Shown here piece after piece: positions 61,394-64,000 of a stretch of 64,000 bases of DNA (the stretch's first letter is position 1; the number at the start of each line of letters is the position of its first letter). A model generated the notes under the pieces. The model was not told the origin of the DNA and did no database searches. It was given only the letters and a program-made list of their open reading frames with translations. The translations under genes and the position numbers were made by a program. This DNA is from JABDOU01 sp041567895 (lineage in GTDB: Bacteria; Actinomycetota; Acidimicrobiia; Spongiisociales; SHLN01), in the NCBI GenBank assembly GCA_041567895.1, contig JBFGAX010000002.1, forward strand, positions 26,314 through 90,313, in the 5' to 3' direction.

Positions 61394-62758
61394 ATGGCTC
61401 ACGTCGAACCTCCAATCAAGCGACGCCCCACCTGGGTACAGTCCGATCGCCCGGTACCGACGCTGTTCGTCAGGCCGGTGCGACGCTTCATGGACCTCGA
61501 AGCGTCGTCCGGCGTCGTGTTGCTCATCATGGCTGTCGTGGCGCTGATCTGGGCGAATTCGGCGTTCGCAGATTCCTACTTCGGATTGCTCGATTACCAC
61601 GTGGTTGTGGAGTTGGGTGACCTGCACATCCTGGACGAATCGATCAAGCATCTGATCAATGATGGACTGATGGTGTTGTTCTTCTTCGTGGTAGGCATGG
61701 AGATCAAGCGAGAGCTGGTCATCGGTGAGCTGAACGATGCCAAAACAGCCGCCCTCCCGGCCATTGCCGCACTCGGGGGGATGGTCGTGCCCGCCCTGAT
61801 CTACGTGGCGTTTGCGGCCGGGATCGAAGACGCCGGATCGGGTTGGGGGATTCCCATGGCAACCGACATCGCGTTTTCAGTGGGCATCGTTGCGTTGCTC
61901 GGGAGCAGGGTCCCTCTCACGGCCAAGCTCTTTTTGCTCGCGTTGGCGATCGTCGATGACATCGGCGCCATAGCGGTCATCGCCATTTTCTATACGAGCG
62001 ACCTTGCTTTCGGTTGGCTCTTGGCAGCAATCGGGATGCTGGCGCTCATCTACGTGCTCTCACGCACGAGCGTGCGGCTCACGGGGGTCTACTGGGTATT
62101 GGGGATTCTGGCGTGGTATTTCATGTTGGAGAGCGGAGTGCACGCAACGCTGGCGGGCGTGGCGATCGGTCTGATAACACCGGCAAGGCCTTTCTATTCG
62201 AGCCGTGAGTACGATGCGCTGGCGAGGCGCACGATCGAGTTGTATTCGGCTGACGAAACGACTCAGGACGCCCGCGAAGAGGTCGATTTCGAAGTCCTGC
62301 AGCTCGCGAAAGTTGCTCGCGATTCCGTTGCCCCGCTGACGAGGCTGGAGCATGCACTGGCGCCCTGGACGTCGTTTTTCGTCGTTCCACTTTTTGCACT
62401 TGCGAACGCCGGGATCAGCTTCGATGGCGTTGACATCGGAGAGGCGATAACGAGTGGGGTGGCGCTCGGTGTGGCGCTCGGCCTGGTGTTGGGCAAGACA
62501 TTCGGAGTGACGTTGTTTGCATGGCTGGCTGTGAAAGCTGGAATCGGCAGCATGCCGCGGGGTGCCAACTGGCGGATGATGACCGGACTCGCGATGCTGG
62601 CCGGCGTCGGGTTCACGGTATCGCTGTTCATCACTGAACTGGCGTTCGAAGCCCAATCGCCTCTCGTCGATCTGGCCAAGATCGGAATTTTCATCGGATC
62701 CGCCGTTGCCGGGGTAGGTGGCTATCTGTTGCTTCGCATGCGATCGAGAACGGCCTGA
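61394..62758 (+). CDS. nhaA: Na+/H+ antiporter NhaA
   Basis: The 454-aa protein carries GMEIKRELVIGEL, GIPMATDIAFSVGIVALLGSRVP (the ion-binding Asp), LALAIVDDIGAI (the DD pair) and GVGFTVSLFITELAF. It swaps Na+ for H+ to control pH and sodium. The C-terminal ~70 residues include a cytoplasmic insertion, within normal range for actinobacterial NhaA. Confidence 0.96.
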   Translation: MAHVEPPIKRRPTWVQSDRPVPTLFVRPVRRFMDLEASSGVVLLIMAVVALIWANSAFADSYFGLLDYHVVVELGDLHILDESIKHLINDGLMVLFFFVVGMEIKRELVIGELNDAKTAALPAIAALGGMVVPALIYVAFAAGIEDAGSGWGIPMATDIAFSVGIVALLGSRVPLTAKLFLLALAIVDDIGAIAVIAIFYTSDLAFGWLLAAIGMLALIYVLSRTSVRLTGVYWVLGILAWYFMLESGVHATLAGVAIGLITPARPFYSSREYDALARRTIELYSADETTQDAREEVDFEVLQLAKVARDSVAPLTRLEHALAPWTSFFVVPLFALANAGISFDGVDIGEAITSGVALGVALGLVLGKTFGVTLFAWLAVKAGIGSMPRGANWRMMTGLAMLAGVGFTVSLFITELAFEAQSPLVDLAKIGIFIGSAVAGVGGYLLLRMRSRTA

Positions 62759-62797
62759 CCGAACCAATTTCTTCGCGAGCTGCCTCGACGATCGCCC

Positions 62798-62803
62798 TAT
62801 ACT
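62798..62803 (+). promoter_or_regulatory. possible -10 element of hppA
   Basis: TATACT lies 34 bp before the hppA GTG start, with a short leader containing AGGAGCAGG as the ribosome site. No clear -35 element is visible, so this is weak. Confidence 0.3.
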
Positions 62804-62836
62804 CGCCGAGATTTTTCCCCCCTTAGGAGCAGGTAC

Positions 62837-64000
62837 GTGGATCCGGATATTTGGGTTTGGCTGGCCGGCGCATCAGCGATAGCGGCGTTGGTGCTCGCAA
62901 CCGTGTTCGCCAGGCAGGTAGTTGCTGCTGACCCTGGCAACGTGCGCATGGTCGAGATCGGTGATGCCATCAGGGAGGGCGCCATGGCGTTCCTCAAGCG
63001 TGAATACACCTGGATCTCGGGGTTTGTCGTGATCATGACCATCCTGATTCTCACGCTCCTCGACAACGGTGGGGCGAAGGCGGTGGCCTATGTCTTCGGT
63101 GCATTGCTGTCGGCATTTGCCGGTTTCGTCGGCATGAGGATTGCCACGGCCGCCAACAACCGGACCGCCGAAGCCGCCCGCATTGGCGGGGTGCAGGCTG
63201 CTCTGCCTCTCGCTTTTCGTGGTGGGGCGGTCATGGGATTCTCGGTTGCAGGCCTCGGCTTGTTCGGATTCGTGCTGATGTTCCTGCTCTGGGTCAACTG
63301 GGTTGAGATCGACTTGCCTTTCGATGTCGTGGCGGCCATGGGCCTCGGAGCTTCCTCGATTGCCCTCTTCGCACGCGTGGGCGGTGGCATCTATACCAAG
63401 GCGGCTGACGTTGGCGCCGACCTGGTTGGCAAGGTCGAAGCCGGTATTCCGGAAGACGACCCTCGCAATCCAGCAACGATTGCGGACAACGTCGGCGACA
63501 ACGTTGGCGACGTGGCGGGTATGGGCGCCGACCTTTTCGAGAGCTACGTAGGTTCGCTGGTTGCTCCGATCGTGTTCGCAGCCGTCGCGTTTCAGGGCCA
63601 GGAATTCCTTCCGGCAGCCATAGCGTTCCCGCTCGCGATTGCCGCGGTTGGCATGGTTGCCTCGATAGTCGGAGCGTTCCTCGTCAAGCCGAGAAGCGCC
63701 GACGACCTGGCCGCGGCACTTCACCGCGGTACCAACATGGCGATGTTGCTCGCTGCCGTTGCGGCGCTGGTCGTTGCATTCCTGCTCTTCGGTGACACTG
63801 CCGGGGTCGATAATCCAATCGGACTGTGGCTTGCGGTCGTCATCGGCCTCGTTGTCGGTTGGCTGATCGGCAAGATCTCCGAATGGTTCACGAGCGACCA
63901 TTACGGCATCGTCAAGGAGATCGCAGCTCAGGCAGAAACCGGCCCCGCCACCCTGACCCTTGCTGGGATTGCCGAGGGTAAGCGATCGGCCGCTTATTCG
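62837..64000 (+). CDS. hppA: membrane pyrophosphatase (H+- or Na+-pumping), N-terminal part
   Basis: GTG 62837 opens a frame to the window edge, 388 residues. Membrane helices alternate with the catalytic loops: DVGADLVGKVEAGIPEDDPRNPATIADNVGDNVGDVAGMGADLFESYVGS contains the DxxxDxxxD and DNVGDNVGD motifs (about residues 190-235). The enzyme couples pyrophosphate hydrolysis to ion pumping. The K+-dependence and ion-specificity residues lie mostly beyond the window, so the pumped ion is not decided. Confidence 0.93.
   Translation, partial: MDPDIWVWLAGASAIAALVLATVFARQVVAADPGNVRMVEIGDAIREGAMAFLKREYTWISGFVVIMTILILTLLDNGGAKAVAYVFGALLSAFAGFVGMRIATAANNRTAEAARIGGVQAALPLAFRGGAVMGFSVAGLGLFGFVLMFLLWVNWVEIDLPFDVVAAMGLGASSIALFARVGGGIYTKAADVGADLVGKVEAGIPEDDPRNPATIADNVGDNVGDVAGMGADLFESYVGSLVAPIVFAAVAFQGQEFLPAAIAFPLAIAAVGMVASIVGAFLVKPRSADDLAAALHRGTNMAMLLAAVAALVVAFLLFGDTAGVDNPIGLWLAVVIGLVVGWLIGKISEWFTSDHYGIVKEIAAQAETGPATLTLAGIAEGKRSAAYS

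Noticed and set aside
62873..63901. 342-aa minus-strand frame opposite hppA
   Set aside because: The plus strand carries the pyrophosphatase catalytic motifs; the minus frame is a composition shadow.

Overview
The window is an ordinary, gene-dense stretch of a high-GC bacterial chromosome with no phage, insertion sequence, CRISPR array or rRNA that I can see. The gene set points to Actinomycetota, and most likely to an early-branching lineage such as Acidimicrobiia. The evidence is a WS/DGAT acyltransferase, an F420-type luciferase-family oxidoreductase, an MT0933/Rv0909-type small protein, CtaC-D-E-F cytochrome oxidase genes, many GTG/TTG starts, and a tad (Flp pilus-like) block whose order and orientation match what I recall of Mycobacterium tuberculosis Rv3649-Rv3661. 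The class-level placement is inference.

Layout. 1-5 kb: WS/DGAT fragment, lipoprotein, acyl-CoA dehydrogenase, sirtuin, serine protease. 4.5-8 kb: a complete three-gene TRAP transporter whose binding protein resembles 2-oxoacid binder TakP, closed by a perfect 19-bp terminator. 8-15.8 kb: ASCH-domain protein, DEAD-box RNA helicase with a coupled unknown gene, dodecin coupled to an alkyltransferase-like (ATL) repair protein, ACT-domain protein, second acyl-CoA dehydrogenase, F420-type oxidoreductase, cyclophilin. 15.8-21.2 kb: Thr-rich membrane protein, soluble hybrid histidine kinase, LysM protein and a secreted FG-GAP/glycoside-hydrolase-like protein. 21.3-24 kb: a selenocysteine tRNA (selC) placed 2 nt before moeA, an XRE-type protein with an Asp-rich tandem repeat, and a TauE/SafE permease. 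24.2-29.2 kb: the cytochrome c oxidase operon ctaCDEF. 29.3-31.4 kb: rmlB-rmlA.

31.4-44.2 kb: zinc-ribbon protein, YyaL/DUF255 protein, an RpoD-family sigma factor, a MacB-like three-gene ABC system whose adaptor carries a peptidoglycan-binding domain, a lipoprotein, a HerA-like ATPase, and manA. 44.2-52 kb: three tandem hairpins, tldD-tldE, a small amphipathic protein, a crcB pair, a GDPD phosphodiesterase, and leuC-leuD. 52-62.8 kb: methyltransferase, HAD-IB hydrolase, the tad locus, an NTF2-like protein, an MT0933-like protein, a cytosine/CMP-type deaminase, an MrfA-type helicase and nhaA. The window ends inside hppA, the membrane pyrophosphatase.

How the parts fit together: aerobic respiration (caa3-type oxidase) with ion-gradient genes (NhaA, H+-PPase), organic-acid uptake (TRAP), fatty-acid metabolism, and nucleotide-sugar synthesis (ManA, RmlA, RmlB). 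The most notable items are selC beside moeA, the hairpin cluster before tldD, the tad block with a ParA/TadZ-like protein lacking a visible P-loop, and two unrelated proteins with acidic tandem repeats. I found no clear new defence or mobile system.
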